Assembly: GCF_037042905.1 (NCBI RefSeq)
Contig: NC_087261.1
Coordinates: forward strand, 21,501,617 to 21,565,616
Length of the DNA: 64,000 nt
DNA from: Lytechinus pictus
Lineage: Eukaryota; Echinodermata; Echinoidea; Temnopleuroida; Toxopneustidae
Direction: 5' to 3'
Numbering within the stretch: position 1 is the first letter of the stretch; the number at the start of each line of letters is the position of its first letter. Shown here piece by piece: positions 56,401 through 64,000 of the stretch. Below the pieces are notes generated by a model. The model saw only the letters and a program-made list of their open reading frames with translations, had not been told where the DNA came from and searched no databases. The translations under genes and the position numbers were made by a program.

Positions 56401-59400
56401 ATCAATCGTAGAAATCAAGCATATGATCAATCGCTAACCTTTGTGTTATGGGACCATGACCATGACCAAGGAGAGTTGTCAGATCTGATAACTTGTTGGA
56501 AGACAAATGTTGATGAAACGCTCCCAAGGCAATACGTGTCCTACAGTGCGTATCAAAAAAAAAAACGGGACAGATTTGAAAAGTCTATAATTTTTTTGTT
56601 TCAAACTATGATCTCTATATTTTGGTGTCAATACGTGCTCTGGAGTCTTATCCTTCAAATGCTATTAAAATAATTTAGTTTCGTTCATGCTTGAGCGAAC
56701 ACGGAATGTTTTTGTCCGGGGTAAAAAAAAAAGAGGCTTGCGCCAAAATGGTATAAAATGATAAATATGATGGTTGGACTTCTTGCTAATCAGCAGACTT
56801 CCTCTTAACCTTTTCATTATCTTTGCCATAATTTTTGAATTATGCGGTCAAAATTCATTTCCAAATCTACTTATTTGCTTGAATATTTATGTTGTTCCTT
56901 TTTAAAATGTTCTCGTATTAGCTTTGAACATTCGTTCTTTATGCAAGAACATTTTTTTAAATCAAAGTATGGGAGAGCGTGGGTTTTTTTTCAAATCATT
57001 TCATTGTGTGCTACAAATGTTATGGTGCCTTTGAACAGTGGCATGCTGAGGGGATGGGGCTCGGGGTGATCCCCCCCCCCCCCAAATAAAAAATTATGAC
57101 CAATGAACAAAAGTGGAAAGGAAAATAACAGAAAACATAGATAGTGAAATATGATATCATTTTCTCAATGTAATGTAAAAATCACAAAATTTGGTATATT
57201 TTGATAAAAAAGTGGAAACTTTTGCTTGCTCGCTTCACAACTTCTTAATACCTTTTACCCGATCTGCCATATCTTGCTCCTTCAAAATTGACTCAATACA
57301 CCATTGCCATTGAGAGACATCCTTTCCTGTTTGTCCTGTCAAGCACATAATAAAAGTTGGTGAAGGATTCGGTTACACTTCGTAATTCCGAAGCTTCGTA
57401 ATTCCGAAGGTTCTTTATTCTGAATGTTCGTAATTCCGAAACACGTAAATTGCCTATACCTCGATGTTCGTTAATCCGAAAACGAAAAAGGGTTCGTTAA
57501 TCCGAACATTTGTGGCGTTATTCCGACGGTTCGTTATTCCGAAGGTTCGATAATCCGAAAACGAAATAAGGTTCGTTGTTCCGAAGGTTCGATAATCCGA
57601 AAACGAAATAAGGTTCGTTGTTCCGAAGGTTCGTTAATCCGAAAACGAAATAAGGTTCGTTTTTCCGAAGGTTCGTTAATCCGAAAACGAAATAAGGTTC
57701 GTTAACCCTCAATCTCCCGGGGTATTTTGATTCTTGTCATTCCCGGGGGGGGGGCCATTATGGCCCCCCCTTAAGATCTCGGCCGCTGATCGCTCGAGCG
57801 ACGCAAAAATTTGCACGCTGGTTGTGTGCGATGTAATCTACAAGGCTGTATGGTAAAATTTTCCAAAATAATGAGATTATTTTATATGAATTAATTATGC
57901 TAATTTATGCATAAATCATACTTTTTGCTCTAATTCACTAAATAAAGCTCCTAGAATGCTAATTTTTGGTTAAAATATTCTTTGAAGCATTCTTAACAAT
58001 CGCAATAAAAAAAACTTCAGTTTGGAAATCAATTTCTTATGTATTTTATTGTTTTATGAATTTCTTATGTATTTCCTTGTTTTTTTTAATTTTTGTTTTT
58101 TTATTGTATTTTCAATGGAAATCGTTCCAGACTTAATTCTGATCATAAGCAAGGCAAAATTAATTAAATTCAATCAGTAAAAGTAGAAATAATGATACAT
58201 TTATGAATTTTGGCTAAATACACAATTTGCATTGGATTTGTACATGAAATCACGTTTGTGAGCAATTTTGGGTCTGACATGCACTTACACAATGTTGCGT
58301 AATGTCGTAACCGCGTATCCGGTCGTCACAAATTTGGTCTCAAAATTTGCGCGAGACTTGAAAGTAAAAAGTCAGTGAGCGGCGAGGTCAAAAAAATTTG
58401 CGCAGCGGATATATCGCGAAAATTGTCGAGGGGGGGGGCCATTATGGCCCCCCCCCCCGGGAGAATTAGGGTTAATCCGAAAACGAAATAAGGTTCGTTA
58501 ATCCGAAAACAAAATAAGGTTCGTTAATCCGAAAACAAAATAAGGTTCGTTAATCCGAAAAATGAAAACCGGGAAAGCAGAGGCAGAGGCAAGGGGGGGG
58601 GGGGGCGGGGGACACTGTTGCCGTTCAATTGTTATGAGGATGTGAAGGCAAGGGCGGCCGAACGAATTTTCGTTTGGGGGGTAAAGCCAAAAAATGAAAC
58701 TCATAGGTCAGTGGGCACTTTGGTGATATAATCACCTTAAGATTATCATCTGCTTGAAGTCATTGTGTGTTTGATAGTGATTAAGTAGAGAAAAACTTTT
58801 TTGAAGTGACTTCTTATTATGGCAAAATGTATATTTAGGCTTTATTTTTCGGGAGAGAGTATAATGAGCGAGCGGCTTGGTAAAAAAGAATTTAAAGGTG
58901 AAGTTGTAAAACTCGTTTAGGGGTCAATTATTCTTAAAATGCCATTATTACAAGGTGTTGCGAGCGTAAATCACAAGCTAAAACTTAAGGGTATTTCAAT
59001 AAAAAATGAAAATAAGTTTTTAAAAATCCGAGCAGATTTCTGCTGTCATTAAAAAGATGTGCATCTAACTAAAGAATTAACACGAGCGCAAAACGCGAGC
59101 TTAAACATACTGACCAGAAAAGGAACCTGTTAAAGAAAGCATTTAGTGACCTCTTTAGGATACATATTTCTCCAATCGAATAATTGAGAGTGCGAAGCGC
59201 AAGCTGAAAATTTGCAATATTCCAGCCTGAAAATTTAACTTGTATACTTTAAAAAGAGTATTTTATTTCGAAAAACATGAAAAACAGCATATTTATTTTT
59301 GAAAAAGGAACTTTCCCATTTTGGAAAAATATGCATTTCCCTGTTTTTTATTTCATTTTTGGGGTGCAAGTGCCCCCTGCCTCCCTCCCAGCGGATCCAA

Positions 59401-62400
59401 CTTTTGTCAAATAGGGGGGGGGGGGCAAATTTTTTTTTCACCCATATTTTCCTCGATCGGCAGCTTAAAGTTGATTTTTGTTTGTTTCTTTGAAAGGGTA
59501 GTCCTAACAGTCAATAATTAGCTTTATACTTATAAAATAAAGTAAATATGTAATAACATGATAAACCCTTTTTAAATAATGCGAGCGCGAGCTATATATT
59601 TTTTTTAATATGATGGGCAATATGTTTGTGATCTTCAAAACGAGATGCCTATGTAACTATAATAACTGCTAGCAAGAAGCCCGAACAGAAATTTAAAATA
59701 TAAGCTCTGACCTGATCTAAAGGGGACATTTAAAGAACTTTTTGCAGTTAGCCATGAAGACGATGCATGTTTTTAAACCAGTGGCGGCGGAACGTATTTT
59801 CCTTTTGGGGGGGGGGGGCATAGCCAAAAAAGGGGCCAATAGAGGCATTTTGGTGCAAACGGATATTTTCGCCATAAGATTATCATCTGTGTAAAGAGGT
59901 TGTGTGTTTTGTAGTAATTAAGTTGAGCAAAATTTTTTAAGTGATCTCTGATTGATAAGTTATATATTTACGTTTCATTTCTGCAAGCGTAGCGAGCAAG
60001 CGGTTTGGGGAAAAAATCAAATCTATTTACTTACTGCTGCTTGACACCAAATAAAGAATACGTAGAACTGATGAATACAGTTATTAAAAAGATTTAATCA
60101 TATCTCTTCAATCTTTCTGATGTTCTCTTTTGATGGTTTTACAATAATTTGTACATGAAAATATACACAGATATAACAAAATACAACTTAACTTAACGGT
60201 AATCGTTGACTCTAGCCCCCATCATCTCATCTGGCCTAACATGCCCCACTCGGCCCTGGTGGTCGGTCCAGTTCCTGGCCTCCGCAGCTAGCGATGTCTC
60301 TTCCACTCGGCCTCGGCCTCCGCAGACTGTGTTGCCCCTCAATGAGTAGCCCTCAGATCAAAGATGTGGCTTCAACGAATTAGTGGACGAGATCGAGCCC
60401 CCAATGATGACATGAATTGTGTCGAATCATGTCGGTGGAGAACCGGTGGCAGCTGGGGTCGTTATCTCGTCACCGACGTAGTCCCTCAGTTTTAACTTAG
60501 ACTGCCTATACGAACATCTGTAGTCTATTCTAGCTTAGGTGGTTCTCCCTGAATTACTTAAATTAACCTCCTAATATACCCTACCGTTACTAGGAATAAC
60601 TGTAAAGTTTCTATAACGTAATTCAAAGAATTTCAATAGCAGATGAGTGCATAAAGCAACTCATTCTTAATAACAAAAAGACTTCCTGTGCATCTGTACA
60701 TCTACATTCTTCAATGCTAAAGCACAGTATTAACTATTTATGACACCTGTATGAAAATGCTTATAGTATACCTAATACGAAATATGGCATCAACCTGGTA
60801 CACTTGTATTCTAAAGGGGGGGGGGGGGTATCAAACGTTTCCAACGCTTGCCTTTAAAATATTCAAAACGTATGTATATGCTTGTCTACAAGACAACCCT
60901 AACCTGGACAAGTATGTTGAACACATGTTTAAACTGAAACATTTTATAATTAAATTTCTTTCCTGACAAAGACAATGAAAAAGAAAAGGGCCAAAAACAA
61001 AGAAATACATAAGAATTTGCAACAAAAAAAATTAATACATAAGAAATTGATCTGATATCACAATTTTTTTCATGTACACCTGCTAAGAACAAAGGGTTTT
61101 AATAACAAAAATAAGAACATTTGGAGCTTTATTTAGGGAGTTAGAGGGAAAAGTATGATCTCGCCTATAATTACGCATAAATTAGCATAATCACGTAATA
61201 GCAATTTGCATGAAATAAATTGCTCTACAATTTTGTAGATGATGTCCCAGACAACCTGCGTGCCAATTTTTGGCGCGATCGCGCGGCAAACGCCCAAGAT
61301 CTCAAAGTGGGGGGGGGGGGGGGGGGCCTCCCAGGCATAATGTTGCATAATTTTGGAATCACTTTCCCGGGCATGGCAAATTTTGGTTTAGAAAAGTGCC
61401 CTAGACTTCAACATGCAGTAAAAAATATCGCGTGGCCAAAATATTGAGCAAATCCTAGATAGGGTTAAAACGAATGTTGATGTAGGCAGTATGAACTTTA
61501 CTCAGCTTTCGGGGGTGGGACTGGATTGTAGGGTACCGTTTAATATACCATTTTTTTTATGTTGCTTGCATGCTTTGTATATAATGTCATTCATGATATT
61601 GTTGTTGGTTTTTTTTTTGCAAAAGGTAATGAGACAAAATGACAAGAAATGTGTCTTTGCGGAGCTGGGGGTTCTCAAAGCTTTATGTGATCATCCTCGT
61701 CTGCTTTCTAAGAGAGCCTTTTGCATGCTCGGACTCATTCCACCTTCGAGGTAGGTCTCTGAAAACCTTGTTCTTGGGGAGATTAATTTATTCAGACTAT
61801 CTCTCATATCTGCCAAAAAGATCTTCCATCTTCACAGATAAATCATTAATTATTACTTTAACCTTTTTGGAGACTGAGCCAGCATGTATTTAGGCTGGAG
61901 TATAATGGAAAACATGTGCTATAGCAAATGCATTCAATTTTCAGTCTCCAACGGGTTACCTAAATCATTTCTCGGACCCAAAATGGATATATACTGTATT
62001 TACTTCTTTTTGTAGCCCCCCCCCCCCCCCCATCCCTGAAAAAATACCCTGCAAATATTCAATATATGCCCCCATGTCCCCTAAAAACAAAAATATTATA
62101 CTTCATTATAAGAAAATATATTCATCAGGGCAATTCCATATGCACACCTGACCCCCAGTTATGGGTTCTCAGCAAAACCTTCAAATGATCATGGCTTCAG
62201 CATTTCAAGAAGTGAAATGAAAATATTGAAAATGGAGGTCGGGCATAGTTTAGAGAAATAAGATATTTTTTTCATGAAAATGCCCTCTGGTCATCTTGAA
62301 TTATTGTCACATTGAACAAGTAGACAATACATGTATGTGGTTAACGATATCACCTGGAAAGATCACACTGAGTGGCAAATGCTTTTAGTCAAAGCGAAGT

Positions 62401-63710
62401 AGGATTTCGCCAAGGTTTATTATTAAGGTATCAGAATGTTTCTTAGAGGTTCCAAGACGATCCTTAGTCATATTTCTCATTTTTTCCAAAAATATTAATC
62501 ACAACTTAATTTTATAATTTTAACATATTGTGCTGTTGCTTTCAATCCTTTGTATCATGACCAAAAGGAAAACTGCTATTAGTAATCTTGTTTAAAATTT
62601 CTAAAATCTGTCTTGCCCATTTATGATTGATTGGCTATTTTTTTACACCAAACATGAATTCCATTGCCATCCCATAAATAAACCTGTAAGTCCAGAAACC
62701 CTCTTATCTTATTGGTATTTATAGTTTATTTATCTTTGTACCGTTCCCTTAAATTGGAAGTTCACCCTGGGAATTTTTTTTTTGTTTTGTTTAAATATTT
62801 GAAAAGGTAATCAAAAAAATATTGGTGAAGGTTCCAGGAAAATCTGTTAAAGATTCAGAAGTTATTAGAATTTTAACTTTTGGATTTGTGACGCCATAAA
62901 CGAGCAGCTGCGACATATGTTATGTACAGCTGTAGTATAGAAAGCATGAGTTCATTTTTTATGGTTCCTTATGACTTATTTTAGTATTCTTTTCATGATG
63001 GGATGTGACATGATTTGTCTATTGATATACAAGAGGCACAGAAAATGTAATTTTCAATTTTCTGAGGAAATGACATTTCATTGATTTTTTACCATTTGCT
63101 ATGTAGGAATGCTGCTCGCATATGAAGTCACAAATCATATAATTAATAAGCTAATAACTTTTTAATTCTTCGATGGATTTTTCTCAAACCTTCAGCAATT
63201 TTGTTTTTTGGCTATTTTTACCATAACCCTTTTTTTTCAGGGTGAACTTCCCCTTTAATTGATGTCATGTACCCTGTGTTTTTGTTTCTGTATATTTCAT
63301 TGATTTATACTTTTGCTGTAAATGTGATCATGTATATGATTTAATCTTTGTATATCATGCTCAAATGTATATTGGTATTTTCTGATAATGCCAACTAAAC
63401 ACTTTTCTTTTCATACATGTATGTGAATTAAATATATCAAATTTCACTGAACATTTGCAAAATGTCTTTGTTTACAATCTATGTTTCATATTTGATACAA
63501 AGCGATGACTGGCAAGAGGCAGCGTCTGAAATGGAATTTGCAGCTAACGACATCACTGGGGTGAGCGGGGATGTTCTTATACAAGAGTCTGGGAAGCTGG
63601 AATTCCTCTTCAAGCTTCTTGAGAATCTAAGAGAAGAAGGGCATCGATGCCTTGTTTTTAGCAAATCACTCAAGATGTTGAATATAATTGAGAAGATACT
63701 ACGAGGAAGG
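46253..63710 (+). CDS. ERCC6L: ERCC6L/PICH-like SNF2 DNA translocase, N-terminal part (incomplete at the right edge)
   Basis: Exons: 46253-46291 (tentative), 46792-47003, 49187-49318, 50539-50710, 51397-51525, 53131-53220, 53851-54095, 55873-55984, 61626-61750, 63503-63710. All introns are GT-AG and the sum, 1464 bases, keeps frame (488 codons). Motifs in that numbering: YGYQKKALLWFW (Q-like motif), GDDMGLGKT (Walker A, 80-88), LLVLPTTLIENW (Ia), DEGH (191-194, motif II), LTGTPIQNN (III, 218-226), FFLHRRK-like region, ELGVLKALCDHPRLL and GHRCLVFSKS at the start of the second helicase lobe. These match ERCC6L (PICH), which binds ultrafine anaphase bridges and translocates on DNA. ERCC6 and ERCC6L2 fit less well because of ELGVLKALCDHPRLLSKRAF. 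The rest of lobe 2 and the C-terminus lie beyond the window. Confidence 0.85.
46792..47003 (+). CDS. ERCC6L: ERCC6L exon with Walker A start
   Basis: ASEREIILVDDND to GGILGDDMG; donor GTAAGA interrupts the Gly codon of DDMGLGKT. Acceptor AAATGCAG. Confidence 0.88.
47171..47258. repeat. Minisatellite, 22-bp unit
   Basis: TAACCACCATCATTATCATC-type units in tandem, about four copies, just upstream of a SINE. Confidence 0.8.
47276..47565 (+). repeat. tRNA-derived SINE, copy 1
   Basis: A box TGGCCCAGTGG at 47286-47296 and B box GGTTCGAATCC at 47330-47340, then a family-specific body (AAGAAATTTATCCACATTGT) and an AT-rich ATAATAATAA tail region. Pol III-transcribed type. Confidence 0.8.
47945..48356. 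mobile_element. Foldback element with TTGGTCTA microrepeats, copy 2
   Basis: Same family as 21705-22093: GGTTTATTTCCAATTGGTCT at the left, complement-like CGAATTGGCAATTTACC at the right, ATTTCGTCTA units between. Confidence 0.7.
48631..48910 (+). repeat. tRNA-derived SINE, copy 2
   Basis: A box TGGTCTAGTGG at 48639-48649, B box GGGTCGAATCC at 48683-48693, same body as copy 1. Confidence 0.8.
49187..49318 (+). CDS. ERCC6L: ERCC6L exon: LGKT and motif Ia
   Basis: LGKTIQVIAFLRSL then VLLVLPTTLIENWIREFKNW, completing the ATP-binding loop. Acceptor CTCCCCCAG, donor GTAGGT. Confidence 0.92.
49979..50518. repeat. TTTAAAGGACAAGTCCACC-type MITE, larger copy
   Basis: Left end TTAAAGGACAAGTCCACCCA, right end GGGGTGGACTTGACCTTTAA; about 540 bp, larger than 12739-12974 by internal sequence. 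It ends 20 bp before an ERCC6L exon. Confidence 0.7.
50539..50710 (+). CDS. ERCC6L: ERCC6L exon: TSYGILR region
   Basis: WAPKMCLFKLHGD ... MTGGVLLTSYGILRS ... RRPFVW, the stretch before motif II. Donor GTGAGT. Confidence 0.9.
50752..50875. repeat. GATTGATC-type MITE, left half only
   Basis: GTACAAAGAGTTGCGATTGATCC-like start and GTCAACATCCAAAATGCAAA; the right half is missing. Confidence 0.6.
50935..51106. repeat. Small palindromic MITE
   Basis: TGTACACAAATTTTCAGATT at the left and its complement near 51086-51104. About 170 bp. Confidence 0.6.
51397..51525 (+). CDS. ERCC6L: ERCC6L exon: DEGH and LTGTPIQNN
   Basis: DYMICDEGHQIKNP and FILTGTPIQNNLM, SNF2 motifs II and III. The usual DEAH is DEGH here. 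Confidence 0.94.
52150..52790 (-). mobile_element. Penelope-like element fragment (decayed)
   Basis: On the minus strand, reading frames spell a Penelope-type C-terminus: VVLPYLGKTSHQLRRILTEA (52362-52790 frame), then HQFFKNLHSILHSHKDMNPP and CDCGKVYIWETGR, a GIY-YIG-like endonuclease motif with W where G is expected. The frame breaks between these parts, so it is a pseudogene. Family assignment rests on these motifs. It lies in an ERCC6L intron. Confidence 0.75.
53131..53220 (+). CDS. ERCC6L: ERCC6L exon after motif III
   Basis: EFWTLFSFVERSILGEQKTFKMEYETPIAN; matches the ELWSLFDF...KMEYENPI region of ERCC6L. Confidence 0.92.
53343..53405. repeat. (AT)n microsatellite
   Basis: About 30 AT units 120 bp after an ERCC6L exon. 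Confidence 0.95.
53851..54095 (+). CDS. ERCC6L: ERCC6L exon with charged insert
   Basis: LRRLTDPYFLHRRKADVLKKK, then about 40 charged residues (Glu/Lys/Asn rich) before the donor GTAAGT in phase 2. The insert is part of the variable loop in this family. Confidence 0.85.
54376..54647. repeat. GATTGATC-type MITE, uninterrupted reference copy
   Basis: GGGGCCCGTTTTACAAAGAG at the left and CTTTGTAAGACGGGGCCC at the right, with GCGATTGATCC arms. 272 bp. It shows the intact sequence at the point where the copy at 13225 is interrupted. Confidence 0.85.
54772..55070 (+). repeat. tRNA-derived SINE, copy 3
   Basis: A box TGGTCCAGTGG (54782-54792); B box mutated to GGTTTCAATCC (54826-54836). Body as in copies 1 and 2, with a longer 3' end (AAGCGCATAGAGATG). 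Confidence 0.75.
55873..55984 (+). CDS. ERCC6L: ERCC6L exon: start of second lobe linker
   Basis: ARSLTHKNDLVMWLSPSPKQILYYNQYINLKFFKK, corresponding to the SRKNDL...W region. Phase 0 at its end. Confidence 0.88.
56216..56526. repeat. MITE with a nested CCCGTAACACAAAGG-type MITE
   Basis: Outer parts resemble the copies at 24517-24816 (GGATTTGTCGGATG at the left, GTTGATGAAACGCTCCC at the right). The inner MITE is 56325-56452. Confidence 0.6.
56325..56452. repeat. CCCGTAACACAAAGG-type MITE, copy 4
   Basis: GGGCCTGTAGTACAAAACTT through CGCTAACCTTTGTGTTATGG; orientation as copy 3. Confidence 0.7.
56543..57100. repeat. Tc1/mariner-like element end
   Basis: TACAGTGCGTATCAAAAAAA followed by AACGGGACAG is the start of a mariner-type element. 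The right end was not found; limit approximate. Confidence 0.4.
57371..59320. mobile_element. Third TTCGGAA foldback family copy, truncated, opposite orientation
   Basis: Starts GGTTACACTTCG with an array to 57701, continues after an inserted MITE (57706-58471) with more array to about 58560. Then 58560-59320 is an inverted copy of about 43230-43990. The CGCATACATTCG end was not found, so the copy is truncated or rearranged. A further related piece is at 59770-59960. Confidence 0.75.
57706..58471. mobile_element. TTAA-specific (piggyBac-like) MITE, 766 bp
   Basis: Ends CCCTCAATCTCCCGGGG and the complement of CCCTAATTCTCCCGGGG, directly flanked by TTAA at 57702-57705 and 58472-58475. Removing it and one TTAA restores the host unit GTTCGTTAATCC exactly. 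TTAA duplication and CCCT ends are the piggyBac pattern. GGGGCCATTATGGCCCC occurs near both ends. No transposase. Confidence 0.85.
59321..61133. other. ERCC6L intron, repeat remnants
   Basis: 59770-59960 is a diverged copy of 58640-58800 (GGCGGCGGAACG, then AAGATTATCATCTG). 60180-60500 is GC-richer with no recognised frame. No exon seen. Confidence 0.4.
61134..61468. repeat. Relative of the TTAA-specific MITE
   Basis: Ends AGGGTTAA at 61468 and shares CATAAATTAGCATAAT, CAAGATCTC and a long G run with the MITE at 57706. Left border unclear. It lies 160 bp before an ERCC6L exon. Confidence 0.5.
61626..61750 (+). CDS. ERCC6L: ERCC6L exon: CDHPRLL
   Basis: KKCVFAELGVLKALCDHPRLLSKRAFCMLGLIPPS, the most diagnostic ERCC6L match. 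The acceptor TTTTTGCAAAAG ends a 5.6-kb intron. Confidence 0.92.
61751..62747. other. ERCC6L intron, no feature seen
   Basis: AT-rich with a C run near 62017-62030. No exon or clear repeat. Confidence 0.4.
62748..63258. repeat. MITE with GGAAGTTCACCCTG termini
   Basis: CCTTAAATTGGAAGTTCACC at the left and AGGGTGAACTTCCCCTTTAA at the right; about 510 bp, similar in design to the TTTAAAGG elements at 12739 and 23177. Confidence 0.7.
63503..63710 (+). CDS. ERCC6L: ERCC6L exon: start of helicase lobe 2
   Basis: QESGKLEFLFKLLENLREEGHRCLVFSKSLKMLNIIEKIL: the SGK and LVFS motifs opening the C-terminal helicase lobe. Last exon in the window; donor GTAATT. Confidence 0.92.
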
Positions 63711-64000
63711 GTAATTATAGACAGCCTTTTTAATTTTTTATGGTGATATGATAGTTGCATGCTCCTTCGACGATTGCTCCAGACTTTCTTTGTCTAAAAT
63801 GTAGGGCTCGGGTCAGGCATGCGATAGGGTTTCATGTTAGGTTTAGGGTAGGGTATAGTTTTACAGACACGGTCGTAATGAAGTCATAATCTAGTCGTCA
63901 TTTGGTAATTGCGGTCGTAACGTCATATTTACGACGTTCCTACGACGTCATTTTGACGACTTTGAATGACAATGTTATTTTGCACTTTTGTATGACCAGA

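Overview
This is eukaryotic nuclear DNA, most likely from an echinoderm and probably a sea urchin. The species is inferred, not read directly. The reasons are small exons with GT-AG introns, two proteins that match deuterostome PPM1G and ERCC6L family members along their length, and an extreme density of palindromic short transposons. One of these is a foldback element built of 15-bp tandem repeats, which resembles the TU elements known from sea urchins.

Layout. (1) 1-7018: a nearly complete, apparently intact Ty3/gypsy-type LTR retrotransposon on the minus strand. Its gag and pol reading frames overlap with a -1 shift, and the left LTR is cut by the window edge. (2) 8180-24029: a complete nine-exon gene on the plus strand for a PPM1G-type PP2C protein phosphatase (604 codons, all splice phases consistent), starting about 1.2 kb beyond the retrotransposon. 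(3) 24030-46251: about 22 kb without a recognisable host exon, filled with MITEs, a 4.1-kb TU-like foldback element (36421-40561), a 1.16-kb element with internal ~165-bp repeats (33215-34377) and a 2.6-kb foldback-type element (41725-44372). (4) 46253-63710: the N-terminal part (ten exons, 488 codons, last one possible but weaker at the 5' end) of an ERCC6L/PICH-like SNF2 DNA translocase, which continues past the right edge. Its introns hold tRNA-derived SINEs, a Penelope-like fragment, a third copy of the foldback family and a TTAA-specific MITE inserted in it.

The two host genes are in tandem on the same strand but are not known to act together: PPM1G is a nuclear phosphatase linked to splicing and chromatin, ERCC6L a mitotic DNA translocase. 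The most interesting material is the transposon biology. Two copies of a family made of short TTCGGAA-type repeats are each flanked by a 9-bp target duplication. The TU-like element has an 8-bp duplication. Several nested insertions can be dated relative to each other because the interrupted element is present intact elsewhere in the window. No CRISPR, rRNA or functional tRNA gene was seen.
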